This document shows positions 42,107 through 50,900 of a DNA stretch of 64,000 nucleotides, one piece after another. Under the pieces are notes generated by a model. It ran no database searches and had not been told where the DNA came from. It was given only the letters and a program-made list of their open reading frames with translations. Position 1 is the first letter of the stretch; each line of letters begins with the position of its first letter. Origin of the DNA: MRBY01 sp943371005 (GTDB taxonomy: Bacteria > Cyanobacteriota > Cyanobacteriia > Cyanobacteriales > MRBY01); assembly GCA_943371005.1 (NCBI GenBank), contig CALRTB020000009.1:67389-131388 (forward strand), written 5' to 3'. The translations under genes were made by a program, and so were the position numbers.

Positions 42107-43135
42107 ATGGCCTCCCGCAGTAAAGCTCTCCAGTACTACATCTTGGTGCGTCTGCTCCTTGCTCCCTTGATGTTGTTAACCATTATCACCGTCGTCTTTC
42201 TGCTGCTCCGGGCCACCCCTGGTGATCCTGCCGATGCCATCCTAGGGAACCGCGCCCCTGAAGCGACCAAGGCCTTGCTTCGGGAACAACTGGGTTTAGA
42301 TCTGCCCCTCTGGCTACAGTATGTCCGCTACCTCGGCAACCTGTTGCAGTTTGACTTAGGAACATCCCTCACCAGTCGCGGTTTACCGGTGTGGGAGGTG
42401 ATTCAGCAGCATTTTCCCGCCACAGTAGAATTAACCCTCTTTGGCATGATTGTTGCGGTAGTAGTGGGGGCTAGCGTTGGGATGGTTGCGGCCTCCCGCC
42501 AGGGCACTTGGTTGGATGTGGGCGGGCGATTATTCGGGATTATCACCTACGCACTGCCGTTGTTCTGGATGGGGATGGTGGTGCAACTCATTTTTTCGGT
42601 GCAGTTGGAGTGGTTTCCCCTGGGGACACGTTTTCCGTTGGATGTTCCCCCACCGCCCACCTTGTCGGGTCTCTATACCCTCGATAGTCTGCTCACAGGA
42701 AATTTTTTACAACTCCGAACAGCTTTGTATTATTTGGTGTTGCCCTGCTGCACCTTGGGAATCCTCCTTAGTGGTATTTTTGAGCGCATTGTGCGGGTAA
42801 ATTTGCGTCAGACGTTGCAATCAGACTATGTGGAAGCGGCGCGGGCCAGGGGCATTCCCGAACGGAAAATTCTCTGGAACCACGCCTTAAAAAATGCTCT
42901 GATTCCGGTGGTCACGGTCTTGGGACTTACTTTTGCGGCCTTGTTGGGGGGAGCAGTCTTAACGGAAGTGACATTTTCTTGGCCAGGTCTGGGGAACCGC
43001 CTCTATGAAGCGATTTCCCTGCGGGATTATCCGACGGTTCAGGGAATTATGGTGTTTTTTGGGGCAATTGTGGTGGTGGTGAGCCTGGTGATTGATATTG
43101 TGAATGCGTTGATTGACCCCCGGATTCGTTACTAA
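42107..43135 (+). CDS. ABC permease, DppB/OppB family
   Basis: This 342-residue inner-membrane permease of the dipeptide/oligopeptide/nickel family starts at the ATG at 42107 (MASRSKALQ). Family features are LLRATPGDPADAIL near the N-terminus, five or six membrane segments, and the EAA loop (YVEAARARGIPERKILWNHALKNALIPV). The end is the typical DPRIRY. A complete importer needs a DppC-like partner, two ATPases and a binding protein, none of which are here. The gene meets the convergent EcfT gene with no gap. Confidence 0.92.
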   Translation: MASRSKALQYYILVRLLLAPLMLLTIITVVFLLLRATPGDPADAILGNRAPEATKALLREQLGLDLPLWLQYVRYLGNLLQFDLGTSLTSRGLPVWEVIQQHFPATVELTLFGMIVAVVVGASVGMVAASRQGTWLDVGGRLFGIITYALPLFWMGMVVQLIFSVQLEWFPLGTRFPLDVPPPPTLSGLYTLDSLLTGNFLQLRTALYYLVLPCCTLGILLSGIFERIVRVNLRQTLQSDYVEAARARGIPERKILWNHALKNALIPVVTVLGLTFAALLGGAVLTEVTFSWPGLGNRLYEAISLRDYPTVQGIMVFFGAIVVVVSLVIDIVNALIDPRIRY

Positions 43136-43999
43136 CTAACCCCAGAGGAAGCGCAATGACCAAAAGGGCAGCAGCAAAACAAGAATTAGCCAATCCCAAC
43201 GGTGAAAACGCAGTTGATGCCAACGAACAAGGTGCTGGTTCGGACTGGTGAAGCCCCGGATATCCATCGCCGTCGCCATTTGTTCGGCCCGCATCAGGAG
43301 ATTTTCGAGGAGTTTTTCGGAAACCATGAGCCACAGTTGCATACTTTGTTTAAACCCCAGAGTTTTCCAGGCGATCGCCCTTGTGCGGACTGAACGCGTT
43401 AAGTTCTGAATTTCCTCTAACACGAGGGGAATAAACCGGAGCGAGAGGGTCAGGGTCAGCAAAATTTCTGTCACCGGCACCTTAAATCGGCGCAACGGCC
43501 CCAGGAGAAACTCTAAACCCGTGGTAATTTCTTCCGCTGCTGTGGTCAAAAGATAGAGATTGGTGCTGTAGAGCAGCGTAAAAATTTGGGTGCTGAGCTT
43601 AATACCCAAATCCAGCTTGAGGCGCGTGATGGAGATAAATTTAAACTGCCACACCACGTATTCATAGTTTTGGCGAATGTCTAAGTCTTCTGCTGGTAAA
43701 CGGGGCTGATGATCGAGCACTAAGCCATCGGGGGTAATTAACGTCACCCCAAACAACACCAAACAAAAAATCAACAGCAATCCCATCTGCTGTTTCCAGA
43801 CCCGTAAGGGAATTAATGCCGTTAAGGTGATCGCGATCAACAGACCCACCAACCCCAAGCGCCACAGGTTGTTCGCCAAAATCGGCCCAATCAAAAAACT
43901 CATCAACCAAGCGAGTTTTACCCGGGGGTCTAGTCGGTGGAGCCAGGTTTGGGGCTGCTCCAGATATAACCCAATGGGCAGCGATCGCATTAAATCCAT
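43136..43999 (-). CDS. energy-coupling factor transmembrane protein, EcfT/CbiQ family
   Basis: EcfT links two ATPases to a substrate-binding S component in vitamin and metal importers. This 287-residue protein has membrane segments at both ends and the EcfT coupling-helix region, with a TRAIAWKTLG-type motif and RAEQMATAMDIRGF. The family consensus has two A-R-G/S motifs, and these match loosely. EcfA ATPases and an S component are not adjacent, so it works with parts encoded elsewhere. Its stop codon abuts the DppB-like stop. Confidence 0.85.
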   Translation of the reverse strand: MDLMRSLPIGLYLEQPQTWLHRLDPRVKLAWLMSFLIGPILANNLWRLGLVGLLIAITLTALIPLRVWKQQMGLLLIFCLVLFGVTLITPDGLVLDHQPRLPAEDLDIRQNYEYVVWQFKFISITRLKLDLGIKLSTQIFTLLYSTNLYLLTTAAEEITTGLEFLLGPLRRFKVPVTEILLTLTLSLRFIPLVLEEIQNLTRSVRTRAIAWKTLGFKQSMQLWLMVSEKLLENLLMRAEQMATAMDIRGFTSPNQHLVRWHQLRFHRWDWLILVLLLPFWSLRFLWG

Positions 44000-44130
44000 C
44001 GTGGTGAAAATTCCGTAAAAAAATCAACTTCCATTATGTAATAAGCCTTAAAATTTCCCGCCCTCAGAAGGGAGTATGCTGGATCCTAGGGATAAAAGCC
44101 CATTTGAAAAACCCCGTTAACAGTCGTCCC

Positions 44131-44982
44131 ATGATTAGAAAAATTCTCTTCGCTGATTCTGGCACCGGGCAAGTCCAGGATATGTTGAAAAACTTGCTCA
44201 AGCTCCCTGCCTTCAAAGACACTAGCATCAATATCCTCCATGTCGTGAAGGAAGAGCTGACTCCCGACATCGAACAAAAAGGCTACGAAACCGGCGGTAA
44301 GCTCCTCGCCCAAGCCCTCCAAGACCTCAAGCTCGATCCTGGCAACGTCAACACCATTCTGCGCCAAGGAGATCCCAAAGATGTGGTTTGTAAAGTCGCC
44401 GATGAGATTGATGCCGACCTAATTTTAATGGGGTCTCGGGGACTCAAACGGCTACAGTCGATTCTCGCTAATTCTGTGAGCCAATACGTGTTCCAGCTCA
44501 CCAACCGACCGATGCTTCTGGTTAAGGATGACATCTATGTGCGTACAGTCAAAAAAGTCATGGTCGCCATCGATAAGTCCGATGCGGCAATGTATGGCTT
44601 AGATTTAGCGCTCCAAATGTTGCGGGATTACAGTGGTTGCGAACTGCTGCTCCTGCGGGTTAACCCTGATCTACCAGCAAATCTTTCCCTTTCCCAAGCA
44701 GAAATGGATGCGAACCCGGCCCTTGCGCCAGCGATTCAGCGGGCCAAACAGATGGGCGTTGCTTACAAAACATTAGTCGCTGGGGGTCGCCCCGGGGCCA
44801 CAATCTGCAATGTCGCCAAAGACCAAAATATTGATCTCCTCGTCCTGGGTTCCCCAGACCGCCGGCCTTCCATTGCTAAGAGTATGCCCGACCTAGATCG
44901 CTTGCTGGGCACGTCTCTGTCGGATTATGTGCGGGTAAATGCGCCTTGTCCTGTGCTCTTGGCCCGGACTGACGCCAGCTAG
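44131..44982 (+). CDS. tandem universal stress protein (two UspA domains)
   Basis: This 283-residue protein starts at the ATG at 44131 (MIRKILFADSG). Two Usp domains are visible: about 1-140 with the ATP-type loop MGSRGLKRLQSILANSVSQYV, and about 145-283 with the loop VLGSPDRRP, LLGTSLSDYVRVNAPCPVLL. The first domain keeps the G-x2-G-x9-G(S/T) type spacing more clearly. Tandem Usp proteins are common in cyanobacteria and bind ATP or act in stress tolerance. A terminator-like hairpin follows, shared with psbM on the other strand. Confidence 0.9.
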   Translation: MIRKILFADSGTGQVQDMLKNLLKLPAFKDTSINILHVVKEELTPDIEQKGYETGGKLLAQALQDLKLDPGNVNTILRQGDPKDVVCKVADEIDADLILMGSRGLKRLQSILANSVSQYVFQLTNRPMLLVKDDIYVRTVKKVMVAIDKSDAAMYGLDLALQMLRDYSGCELLLLRVNPDLPANLSLSQAEMDANPALAPAIQRAKQMGVAYKTLVAGGRPGATICNVAKDQNIDLLVLGSPDRRPSIAKSMPDLDRLLGTSLSDYVRVNAPCPVLLARTDAS

Positions 44983-45010
44983 CATAAATCAAAACTGATT
45001 CAAAGTCATA

Positions 45011-45052
45011 AAAAAGGGGGCGATCGCCAAGGATCTGTCCCCATTGTTTTTT
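45011..45052. terminator. bidirectional terminator between usp and psbM
   Basis: GGGG (45017-45020) pairs with CCCC (45039-45042). A T-rich tract follows on the plus strand and an A run (T run on the minus strand) precedes it. It lies downstream of both convergent genes and overlaps a HIP1 site. Confidence 0.5.
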
Positions 45053-45078
45053 ATCGTGTTTTTTTAAAAAGGTGTTTC

Positions 45079-45183
45079 TTAGGAAGCCGTTTTGTTGGTC
45101 TGAATATAAAGAATCAACAAAAAAACGGTGGGTACGAGTACAAAAAGAATCGTTGCAATGAAACCGAGATCGTTAACTTGCAT
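45079..45183 (-). CDS. psbM: photosystem II protein M
   Basis: PsbM is a single-pass subunit at the photosystem II dimer interface. The 34-residue frame reads MQVNDLGFIATILFVLVP, then TVFLLILYIQTNKTAS and stop. It matches known PsbM almost exactly, so confidence is high despite the length. One membrane helix spans about residues 5-25. It is read leftward and is convergent with the usp gene. Being so short, it is easily missed by automatic gene finding. Confidence 0.97.
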   Translation of the reverse strand: MQVNDLGFIATILFVLVPTVFLLILYIQTNKTAS

Positions 45184-45320
45184 TGAATAATCGCCTCTTC
45201 ATCGAGCTAGATCACAATGATATCAAGAATATCACCTCTGGCTCCTTACCAGGGGCGATCGCTCTTAGTATTCCCCAAGAATATCTTCCCAAGCAAAAGA
45301 CCTCAAGGGAGCCTTAGAGG

Positions 45321-45390
45321 CTATTCATAAAGTAAATGAATTTCTTCGTTTGCCCCCTAAATCTCCCGAAATGGGGGACTTTGATCCCAT
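45321..45390. repeat. dispersed intergenic repeat B, copy 1
   Basis: The segment beginning CTATTCATAAAGTAAATGAA and continuing TTTGCCCCCTAAATCTCCCG is repeated at 60706-60774. I count about nine differences in 69 positions. It contains the CCCCCTAAATC...GGGGG inverted repeat common in cyanobacterial spacers. It lies just beyond the leftward ferredoxin gene. Confidence 0.75.
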
Positions 45391-45446
45391 TGATTAACCG
45401 AAGCTTCCCCCCAGACTGGGGGCCGGGGGGCTTGATCAATCAGCTC

Positions 45447-45743
45447 TTAGGGTTTTGTTTTCACAACAACATCCCCATGGGCCAAGGTTTGGCAAGCAAG
45501 GCGATAGGTGGGAGGCTTACGCTTGAGACGCCGCTTCTCAAAATCAGTCTTGGGCGACAGATTTTCCATTCCCTCTAGAATCTCGACAATGCAGGTTCCG
45601 CATTGGCCAACACCACCACAATTCATTAATTTTCCGCCGAAAGTGTACAGATCTACGCCATTTTGTAGAGCTTTTTCCCGTAGATTTGCACCATCTGCCG
45701 CAATCACGTCCTTATTTGCCGGAACGTAGGTGATATTAGCCAT
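45447..45743 (-). CDS. 2Fe-2S ferredoxin
   Basis: This 98-residue soluble electron carrier has three cluster Cys in MNCGGVGQCGTCIVEIL and the fourth in YRLACQTLAHGDV. The C-x5-C-x2-C spacing is of the plant/adrenodoxin-like 2Fe-2S type. It is divergent from, and 127 bases from, the CruA-like cyclase gene. From memory, Synechocystis has a similar ferredoxin near its cruA homologue, so it may be the electron or cluster partner of that enzyme. That link is inference. Confidence 0.92.
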   Translation of the reverse strand: MANITYVPANKDVIAADGANLREKALQNGVDLYTFGGKLMNCGGVGQCGTCIVEILEGMENLSPKTDFEKRRLKRKPPTYRLACQTLAHGDVVVKTKP

Positions 45744-45870
45744 GAACCCTCCTATGTTGGATGAACTATCAATTCTATTTTAACAAGGTTAAGTTTTTAT
45801 AAGAAAAATTACGAACCTAACGCTGTTTTCTTGATCCTAAGGCCTCTCCCTTGGGCAAATCAAAGCAGGT

Positions 45871-47886
45871 ATGATAATCCAGAGCGACACAACACCTCAC
45901 CCACCTGTAATTTCCATGGAAGAACTGCTTTATCTCGAAGTCCCCACCCCAGACACTGCCAAGGTTTGCCATTGGCTACAGACCAGTTGGCAACCCCGGC
46001 ACGGAGAAAAGCAGCAGACCCCCACAGGCATCCGTCTTGTCGCTAATGGGGCCGAACTCTCAATTTTTACTTGGAATTTGCAGCGTACCACCTACCTAAA
46101 AGTGTTTGCTTGGTCGCCAGGATTCCCCAAGCCCCAGGGCCTTTGTCGCCAACTCAAATCAGATCTAGAGCAGGCCTTCCCCAACCAGTACCCTGCTCCC
46201 CCGGAGATTCAACCAGGCCAATCCATTTTTGACGCTTTAGCCGCAAATTATCCTAAAACAGTCGAATATTTCCAGAAGTTTCCCCAGGGGGAGTTTGACT
46301 TGCAGCGGGCCTATTGGTGGGAAAAACGTTGGCGAGAAACGGTGAAAAATCCCCAAGCGCCCCAACCCGTTATTTTTGAGAAAAGCCATCCCGTCGATCC
46401 CCAGTTAGCCCAATATGATTTGGTTTATGTTGGTGGGGCTCTGGGGGTGATCCATGCCGCCGTCATGGCGCGACTGGGTTACAAAGTGCTGTTAATTGAG
46501 CGATTGCCCTTTGGCCGCATGAATCGGGAGTGGAATATTTCTCGCAGTGAGCTGCAAAGCTTGATCAATTTAGGATTGTTTACAAAAGCGGAAGTTGAAG
46601 CCCTCATTGGCCGGGAATACAAAGATGGCTTTAATAAATTTTTTGATGGCAATAACCCACCTCACCTCAAGGCGAATATCCTCCACACACCAACGGTACT
46701 CAACCTTGCCATTCTTTCGGATTTGCTGGTGCAAAGGTGCGGTGAAAAGCTATTGGCTGCCGGCGGGGAAATCTTGGAGCAAACTGAATTTCTCCGGGCC
46801 GACATTGGCGCTGACCAAGCGCTCATTTTTACGAAACATGTGACCACCGGCGAAGAAAAGACGATTCAGGCACGCCTGGTGATCGATGCCATGGGGACTG
46901 CTTCTCCCATTGCGGCGCAGTTGAACCAAGGTCGGCCCTTCGATAGCGTTTGCCCGACGGTGGGAGCCGTGATTAAGGGTCTCGATGATGTGGTTTGGGA
47001 TCCAGACTATGGGGATGTGCTCAATTCCCACGGAGATATTTCTCGGGGGCGGCAGTTAATTTGGGAACTGTTCCCCATCGAGGACGATAAACGGACGATT
47101 TATCTGTTCCATTACCATGAGGTGCATCCGGAAAATCCTGGCTCTTTGCTGGAGATGTATGAGGATTTCTTTACGATCCTGCCGGAATACCGCCGCTGTG
47201 ATCTGGATGATTTGGAGTTTGTGAAACCCACCTTCGGCTACATTCCGGGTTATTTCAATGTGGGGGCAGGCGATCGCCAAGTGGCCTTTGACCGTTTGCT
47301 GGCGATTGGGGATGCGGCTTCGTTGCAATCTCCCCTTGTTTTCACAGGGTTTGGTTCCCTGGTGCGCAATTTAGACCGTTTGACAAAACTCCTGGATATT
47401 GCCCTCCAAAAAGACCTCCTCAACCAACAGAACTTAAGCAAAATTCGCGCTTACCAGAGTAATATTGCGGTGACTTGGCTCTTTTCTAAGGGGATGATGG
47501 TGCCGACAGGGATGAAGTTACCGCCCCAACGGATTAACGCCATGCTAAACACCTTTTTTGGGTTGTTGGCAGATTCTCCTCCAGAGGTGGCTGAAACCTT
47601 TATTAAAGACCGCACCACTTGGCTGATGTTTAATAAGCTGGCCCTGGTTGCGGCTCGCCAAAATCCGGCGTTGCTGGTGTGGATTTGGCAAATGGCGGGG
47701 GCGAAGGACTTTATCCGCTGGGTCGGTGCTTACTTTGCCTTTAGTTTTGATGCGGTGTTGAGCTTGCTGTTGATGGGTTGGTTGCCCCAGTGGCTCGAAA
47801 AATCTGAAGCTTGGCTGGCAGAAAAATATCCGTCCCTCTGGCTAAGTCTACTCAGTTTGAAATATCGACTCACCGTCGGCACTTAA
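45871..47886 (+). CDS. cruA: CruA/CruP-family lycopene cyclase
   Basis: This 671-residue FAD-dependent protein of carotenoid synthesis would close the ends of lycopene to gamma/beta-carotene. It has an N-terminal domain (about 1-180) and the dinucleotide fold YDLVYVGGALGVIHAAVMAR near residue 188, where the usual GxGxxG is GGALG. The family motif is REWNISRSELQSL. The FAD region LAIGDAASLQSPLVFTGFGSL is followed by a C-terminal membrane-associated part. The CruA identity (rather than its paralogue CruP) rests on context and is moderate. An in-frame ATG at 45916 is an alternative start. Confidence 0.82.
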   Translation: MIIQSDTTPHPPVISMEELLYLEVPTPDTAKVCHWLQTSWQPRHGEKQQTPTGIRLVANGAELSIFTWNLQRTTYLKVFAWSPGFPKPQGLCRQLKSDLEQAFPNQYPAPPEIQPGQSIFDALAANYPKTVEYFQKFPQGEFDLQRAYWWEKRWRETVKNPQAPQPVIFEKSHPVDPQLAQYDLVYVGGALGVIHAAVMARLGYKVLLIERLPFGRMNREWNISRSELQSLINLGLFTKAEVEALIGREYKDGFNKFFDGNNPPHLKANILHTPTVLNLAILSDLLVQRCGEKLLAAGGEILEQTEFLRADIGADQALIFTKHVTTGEEKTIQARLVIDAMGTASPIAAQLNQGRPFDSVCPTVGAVIKGLDDVVWDPDYGDVLNSHGDISRGRQLIWELFPIEDDKRTIYLFHYHEVHPENPGSLLEMYEDFFTILPEYRRCDLDDLEFVKPTFGYIPGYFNVGAGDRQVAFDRLLAIGDAASLQSPLVFTGFGSLVRNLDRLTKLLDIALQKDLLNQQNLSKIRAYQSNIAVTWLFSKGMMVPTGMKLPPQRINAMLNTFFGLLADSPPEVAETFIKDRTTWLMFNKLALVAARQNPALLVWIWQMAGAKDFIRWVGAYFAFSFDAVLSLLLMGWLPQWLEKSEAWLAEKYPSLWLSLLSLKYRLTVGT

Positions 47887-47925
47887 AATGTTATTGACTT
47901 TGGCAACGGATTAGCGGCATTTACT

Positions 47926-48666
47926 ATGGTTACAGTGCAAGTGGGCGATCGCCTTTTTGAAAATATTACGGGGATCATTTTCGATAAAGATGGCACCCTC
48001 GCCGACTCCCAAAACTATCTGCGGGAACTGGCCCAAAAACGCGCCCGGTTGATCGATGCCCAAATTCCAGGAGTGGGAGAACCGCTGCTGATGGCCTTCG
48101 GGATGGTGGATGGGGTACTCGACCCAACGGGCTTAATGGCGGTGGGCAGTCACCCAGAAAATGCGATCGCCGCCGCCGCCTACATTGCTGAAACGGGGCG
48201 TAGTTGGTTTGAAGCCCTCGATATTGCCAAAAAAGCCTTTGCGGAAGCGGAACAGATGTTGGGCGATCGCAGTCATACATCACCATTGTTTGCCGGGAGC
48301 CTAGAGGTGCTGAAATTTTGCCACGATGCAGGTTTGAAACTGGGGATTCTCTCCATGGACAGCACCGCCAACGTGGAAATTTTCGTCAAAACTTACCAGT
48401 TGCAAGATTACATCCAACTGGAAATGGGGGCAGAATTTGGCCTCAAACCCGACCCCGCGTTATTCCTCAAAGCCTGTGTAACCCTGGGAACTGAGCCGAG
48501 TCAAACCCTGATGGTGGGTGATGCGCCGGGGGATATTCAAATGGCGAAGGCCGCTGGCGCGGCAGGAACCGTGGGCATTTGTTGGGGAGATGCGACCCAG
48601 GCTCACCTAGAAACGGCGGATGTGGCGATCGCCAGCCTCGATGCAGTAAAAATTTTGACGAGCTAA
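47926..48666 (+). CDS. HAD-superfamily hydrolase
   Basis: This 246-residue phosphatase of the phosphoglycolate-phosphatase-like subgroup has motif I GIIFDKDGTLADS, motif II LGILSMDSTAN, motif III Lys in EFGLKPDPALFLKAC, and motif IV MVGDAPGDIQMAKAAG. All catalytic residues are intact, unlike the HAD protein at 20377. It follows the cyclase by about 40 bases and precedes a phosphoesterase by five bases, so these may be co-transcribed. The substrate is unknown. Confidence 0.9.
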   Translation: MVTVQVGDRLFENITGIIFDKDGTLADSQNYLRELAQKRARLIDAQIPGVGEPLLMAFGMVDGVLDPTGLMAVGSHPENAIAAAAYIAETGRSWFEALDIAKKAFAEAEQMLGDRSHTSPLFAGSLEVLKFCHDAGLKLGILSMDSTANVEIFVKTYQLQDYIQLEMGAEFGLKPDPALFLKACVTLGTEPSQTLMVGDAPGDIQMAKAAGAAGTVGICWGDATQAHLETADVAIASLDAVKILTS

Positions 48667-48670
48667 ACCA

Positions 48671-49741
48671 ATGCACGGGAATCGACGACAATTTTTAACC
48701 TATGGGGGCTTGGCCTTGGGGAGTGTACTGCTCTCACGGCGGTTGCCTGCTTCACCCCAGGCGATCGCCCAAACCCCAGCGGCTAATCCTGCCCCTGCTG
48801 GACTGAGTGCGCCCCCCAAAGGGGATGTGCGTCTGGTTGTGATCAGCGATCTCAATAGTGCCTATGGTTCTACAGATTATTTGCCCCAGGTGAAACGGGC
48901 GATCGCCTTAATTCCCGATTGGCAACCGGATCTTGTCCTTTGTGCGGGCGATATGGTTGCAGGTCAAAAAAGTAGCCTTACCCCCGCCCAGCTCGCCGCC
49001 ATGTGGCAAGCCTTTGAACGATACATCGCCCTGCCCCTGCGCCAGGTCAATATTCCCTTCACCTTTACCCTGGGGAACCATGATGCTTCCGGCTCCTTCA
49101 GCAACGGGCAATATACTTTTGCAGCAGATCGTCAGGCGGCAAGTCAGTATTGGCGCAACCCAGCCCACACCCCAACCCTAAACTTTATCGACCGTCGTCA
49201 TTTTCCTTTCTATTACAGCTTTACCCAAAACGATATTTTTTACTCCGTGTGGGATGCGTCCACCGCTCGCATTCGTCCGGAGCAACTGGCCTGGATCGAG
49301 GCAAGCCTCGCCAGTGACCAAGCCCAACGGAGCCGCCTCAGATTTGCCCTGGGACATTTATCCCTTTATCCCGTCGCTTCGGGGAGCCGCTCAGAACCGG
49401 GAAATTATCTCCATGAAGGCGATCGCCTCCAGACTCTCCTCGAAAAATACAACGTCCACACCTACATCAGTGGCCACCAACACGCCTACTATCCTGCTCA
49501 CCGGGGGCAATTAGAACTGCTCCACACTGGCGCTTTGGGGGATGGGCCGCGTTCCTTAATTCAAGGGAATCCTTCCCCTTATCGAACATTAACGGTGATT
49601 GATATTTTCCGTGATCGTTCAAATTTGGTCTACGCTACCTACGATATGGATCGTCTTACGATGGTCGATCACAGCGGCTTACCCAGCAGTTTGGATACTC
49701 CTAGGGGACGTTTACAACGCCGCGATCTGGGAATTACTTGA
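48671..49741 (+). CDS. exported metallophosphoesterase
   Basis: This 356-residue calcineurin-like phosphoesterase has a Tat-type signal (NRRQFLTYGGLALGSVLLS) at the N-terminus. Its metal motifs are VVISDLN, LCAGDMV, FTLGNHDASG and YISGHQHAYYPA. The HAD gene upstream ends five bases earlier. It probably hydrolyses a phosphate ester outside the cytoplasmic membrane. The natural substrate is not evident. Confidence 0.88.
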   Translation: MHGNRRQFLTYGGLALGSVLLSRRLPASPQAIAQTPAANPAPAGLSAPPKGDVRLVVISDLNSAYGSTDYLPQVKRAIALIPDWQPDLVLCAGDMVAGQKSSLTPAQLAAMWQAFERYIALPLRQVNIPFTFTLGNHDASGSFSNGQYTFAADRQAASQYWRNPAHTPTLNFIDRRHFPFYYSFTQNDIFYSVWDASTARIRPEQLAWIEASLASDQAQRSRLRFALGHLSLYPVASGSRSEPGNYLHEGDRLQTLLEKYNVHTYISGHQHAYYPAHRGQLELLHTGALGDGPRSLIQGNPSPYRTLTVIDIFRDRSNLVYATYDMDRLTMVDHSGLPSSLDTPRGRLQRRDLGIT

Positions 49742-49816
49742 GTAAGATTTCTGGCGATCGCCAACCTGGATGCGCTAAAAATTATCTAAACTTTCGGGAT
49801 TTGAGGAGAAAAGTAA

Positions 49817-50017
49817 ATGCAGGTTTGGTTAACAAGTGTTGTCGTTCTGTTTATCGCAGTACAAGTTTTTCAGCTGATCAAAGGATTTTTTGTGCCCTTG
49901 CCCTTCTATATTCTGGGGGGCGCTTTTTTGGCGATCGCCTCCAACTATGACAAAGGCATCATGACCGTTTTCAAATCAAAGGAATCACCCGACGACCAGA
50001 GCAACACCAAGTCCTGA
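49817..50017 (+). CDS. small membrane protein
   Basis: This 66-residue protein has a good ribosome site, GAGGAGA, shortly before the ATG. Hydrophobic stretches at about 3-22 and 26-43 may form two short helices. The polar tail ends KSKESPDDQSNTKS. No named family is recognised. The initiation signal and composition support a real gene. Confidence 0.75.
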   Translation: MQVWLTSVVVLFIAVQVFQLIKGFFVPLPFYILGGAFLAIASNYDKGIMTVFKSKESPDDQSNTKS

Positions 50018-50095
50018 TCACCAAGGCAATCCGAGCGAAAAAACTTATGTTAGCTTGAAGGCAAGGCGAACGGTAAAGCCCCAGGTGAAAAAACC

Positions 50096-50668
50096 ATGAC
50101 CCCACAAACATTGGCAAAACCCATTTCCCCCAAAGCCTATTTAGCTCAGGAAGAACAGGCGAGCGAGCGTCACGAATATATCCAAGGAGTGATCGAACCC
50201 ATGGCTGGTGGGACACCTATTCACAATGAAGTTAGTGGCAATTTGTATGTTGCTTTAAAACTAGGGCTCAAAAAAAGTCCTTATCGAGTTTTTCACGTTG
50301 ATCAGCGGCTTTGGATTCCGTCCCAGCAAATTTACACTTATCCCGATGTGATGGTCACTGGCAAACCTTTAGTCTTACAGGAGGGGCGCAAAGATACCGT
50401 ACTTAATGCCTGCCTCATTGCAGAAGTGCTCTCCCCTGCCACCAAAAACTATGACCGCAGCGAAAAGTTTCATTACTATCGCTCCATCCCAGAGTTTCAA
50501 GACTATTTGCTGATCGAACCGGAACGGCTATTTGTGGAGCATTACCATCGCCAAGGCCCGAAACAATGGAGCCTCACTGAGTACACGGCCATCGATGAAG
50601 TTATTCGCCTCGTCTCCATTGACTGTGAGCTTTCTCTGGCCGATATTTACGAAGATATTGAACTGTAA
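50096..50668 (+). CDS. Uma2-family (DUF820) endonuclease-fold protein
   Basis: This 190-residue protein resembles the one at 31537-32121. Its PD-(D/E)xK core is YTYPDVMVTG with Asp, ACLIAEVLSPATKNYD with Glu, and RSEKFHYYRSIPEFQDYLLI. The N-terminal EQASERHEYIQGVIEPM is typical of Uma2. Cyanobacteria usually carry many such genes, which may be mobile or act as nucleases. The function is unproven. Confidence 0.88.
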   Translation: MTPQTLAKPISPKAYLAQEEQASERHEYIQGVIEPMAGGTPIHNEVSGNLYVALKLGLKKSPYRVFHVDQRLWIPSQQIYTYPDVMVTGKPLVLQEGRKDTVLNACLIAEVLSPATKNYDRSEKFHYYRSIPEFQDYLLIEPERLFVEHYHRQGPKQWSLTEYTAIDEVIRLVSIDCELSLADIYEDIEL

Positions 50669-50900
50669 TTTTGCTTGTCCGCCATTGCACAGCTAAATTT
50701 TCCCAGGAGACTTTTGTTTGGAATTCGGCAAATCAGGCGATCACCCCTCAACATTTCCAAAGAACTTGCTTCCCATTTCATTTTCCGGAAACCGCCCAAC
50801 CATCAAACTAATGCAAAGTCTTAAGGACGGGAACTTAACGCTGTCATGGCCCTCTAAGATGGAACTAGGTAACTATGCGCAGCCCCGAACGAAAATTCCC

